33,471 nucleotides of DNA from Bacteroidota bacterium (GTDB lineage Bacteria; Bacteroidota; Bacteroidia; Chitinophagales; Saprospiraceae). A model generated the notes under the pieces. The model saw nothing but the letters and a program-made list of their open reading frames with translations. It was not told where the DNA came from and did no database searches. Location: contig PZPC01000058.1 in NCBI GenBank assembly GCA_003045895.1, positions 1 to 33,471 of the forward strand. Reading direction: 5' to 3'. Positions within the stretch are counted from its first letter, which is position 1; every line of letters begins with the position of its first letter. Made by a program: the position numbers and the translations under genes. Shown in pieces: positions 32,617 to 33,471 of this stretch.

Positions 32617-33246
32617 ATGAAAATCAAGTTACTATTCAATTGGATTAGCTATTCCATTTTACTTTTTCTGGCTCTATTTACGATCTCTTGTACGGAAGAT
32701 ATTTCAAATACAGAAAGTTTAGACTTAAGTAAAGCCGCTCTATCTACTACGGCTTATTATGCAAAAGGTGGCACTCTTGCCAAGGTAGGACCTAATGGCC
32801 CTGGTGACTCAGAATTAGGAGATCCATGTCAGTGCTACATGAGTCTTACTAATGTTGTTAATCAATCAGGTACACCTGGTAGTACTTGGACATTGGCTGA
32901 TATCACCAACACCAATGCATCAAACTCTTCTTTTGTCTTCAACTCTAATATTTATCCTGCTACAGGTTATGTCGATCCAAATGGAGTATCTTCCACCACA
33001 TATCCTACCGCATTTTTTGAATTAGATCCACCCTCTGACGGTTGTCATACATTCGAATTTTCGGAAAGTGGCAGTTTCAATATATTCTTTACAGCAGAAG
33101 TACATTGCTTTGCTGGGGGAAACAACTCTAATACTCCAAACAGGGTATTTAATTTTTCTTTCAATGCACTTACAGATAGTAATAATGGAATTATAGAAGA
33201 ATGTTTTCAGTGTGAAGAGGATACAGGTGGTGTTGGAAGAGACTAA
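32617..33246 (+). CDS. Putative lipoprotein of unknown function, cysteine-containing
   Basis: 209 residues. The N-terminus is a hydrophobic signal ending in T-I-S-C (Cys25), a lipobox-like site, so it is probably a lipoprotein in the cell envelope. The mature region is rich in S, T, N and G and contains six further cysteines, in CQC, DGC, HC, EC and FQC contexts (about residues 70-202), which could form disulfides or bind metal. A Pro/Gly/Asp-rich patch (KVGPNGPGDSELGDPCQC) precedes the first. No domain is recognised. The gene is distinctly AT-rich relative to the left half of the window. It has an inverted repeat upstream and a strong terminator downstream, so it is likely a single-gene unit. 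Confidence 0.75.
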   Translation: MKIKLLFNWISYSILLFLALFTISCTEDISNTESLDLSKAALSTTAYYAKGGTLAKVGPNGPGDSELGDPCQCYMSLTNVVNQSGTPGSTWTLADITNTNASNSSFVFNSNIYPATGYVDPNGVSSTTYPTAFFELDPPSDGCHTFEFSESGSFNIFFTAEVHCFAGGNNSNTPNRVFNFSFNALTDSNNGIIEECFQCEEDTGGVGRD

Positions 33247-33274
33247 CTTTTTAAGATTATCTAACGCCAAGAAT

Positions 33275-33320
33275 AACTGTATTGCCCATATGTATTATGG
33301 GTGATACAGTTTTATTTTTT
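33275..33320 (+). terminator. Intrinsic terminator after the lipoprotein gene
   Basis: Arms 33275-33290 and 33296-33311 (aactgtattgcccata / tatgggtgatacagtt) pair nearly throughout, with a 2-base mismatch, around a 5-base loop, followed by ttatttttt. Confidence 0.8.
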
Positions 33321-33385
33321 ATTACAACTTAGATTAAAATAAATAATGAGTAAATTTTTTCTCATCATTCTTTGTTTGTAACTAT

Positions 33386-33471
33386 TTAGGTAGCCATCTG
33401 CATGGTGCGTAGGAACGACTCTCCCTTGATGGCATTGATGAGTTCCTCATACACGGATAAGCCGTGTTTTT
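33386..33471 (-). CDS. 3' end of an unidentified gene (cut by the window edge)
   Basis: The only frame open to the window edge with protein-like text ends ...KHGLSVYEELINAIKGESFL-RTMQMAT and stops at 33386. Only 27 residues are available. The composition is helical and the frame is clean, so a real gene is likely, but the family cannot be named. It converges on the lipoprotein gene, with the terminator between them. Confidence 0.45.
   Translation of the reverse strand, partial: KHGLSVYEELINAIKGESFLRTMQMAT

Overview
The window looks like chromosomal DNA of a free-living Bacteroidota, most likely from the Saprospiria (a Lewinella or Haliscomenobacter type of bacterium). The evidence is C-terminal type IX secretion sorting domains on two surface proteins, promoter -7 boxes of the Bacteroidota form TAnnTTTG, few Shine-Dalgarno sequences, a GbsR-type regulator, a TlpA-type lipoprotein, and intergenic regions full of short dispersed palindromic repeats. 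No rRNA or tRNA gene, prophage, complete insertion sequence or cas gene was seen.

Layout. 1-1821: structured leader DNA, then a secreted lamin-tail-like protein with a type IX sorting domain. 1822-2683: a gene-free repeat cluster (an 85-bp duplicated unit, 27-bp hairpin cores, purine-rich strings). 2684-7164: an AhpD-like protein converging on a SulP transporter, which lies downstream of a solitary bifunctional PaaZ with a well-formed promoter and operator. 7165-8171: a second repeat cluster, in which a 406-bp non-autonomous mobile element has inserted into a copy of the same dispersed repeat; the empty site is visible elsewhere in the window. 8172-14103: a YkgJ-type cysteine-cluster protein, a TlpA-like lipoprotein, a small membrane protein, CvpA (separated from its convergent neighbour by a 164-bp palindromic element), a secreted protein of unknown function, a SerA-type dehydrogenase and a GbsR/MarR regulator. 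14375-20038 (minus strand): a compact operon PBP1A, then a HEAT-repeat/cyclophilin lipoprotein, then gcvT. 20278-20679: a DCC-family protein.

21101-25580 is a three-gene cassette (universal stress protein, Na+/Ca2+ exchanger, P2A Ca2+-ATPase) that reads as a calcium-export and stress module. From about 25580 the DNA becomes more AT-rich and shows decay. A large purple-acid-phosphatase surface protein has lost its 5' end and carries two out-of-frame deletions, each removing the middle of an immunoglobulin- or cadherin-like repeat. Next to it is a remnant of a secreted alpha/beta hydrolase reduced to its signal peptide and C-terminus. Intact genes resume with a zinc-less MDR oxidoreductase and the ribosome-assembly GTPase RsgA. 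A long non-coding stretch follows, then an AT-rich cysteine-containing putative lipoprotein, and the 3' end of an unidentified gene at the window edge.

The strongest unusual signals are the structured, apparently mobile non-coding elements: a MITE with a 10-bp target duplication and covarying internal hairpins, a TA-bounded palindromic MITE that fills a convergent intergenic gap, and a dispersed hairpin core with a compensatory base change. No completely new multi-gene system could be supported from the sequence alone.
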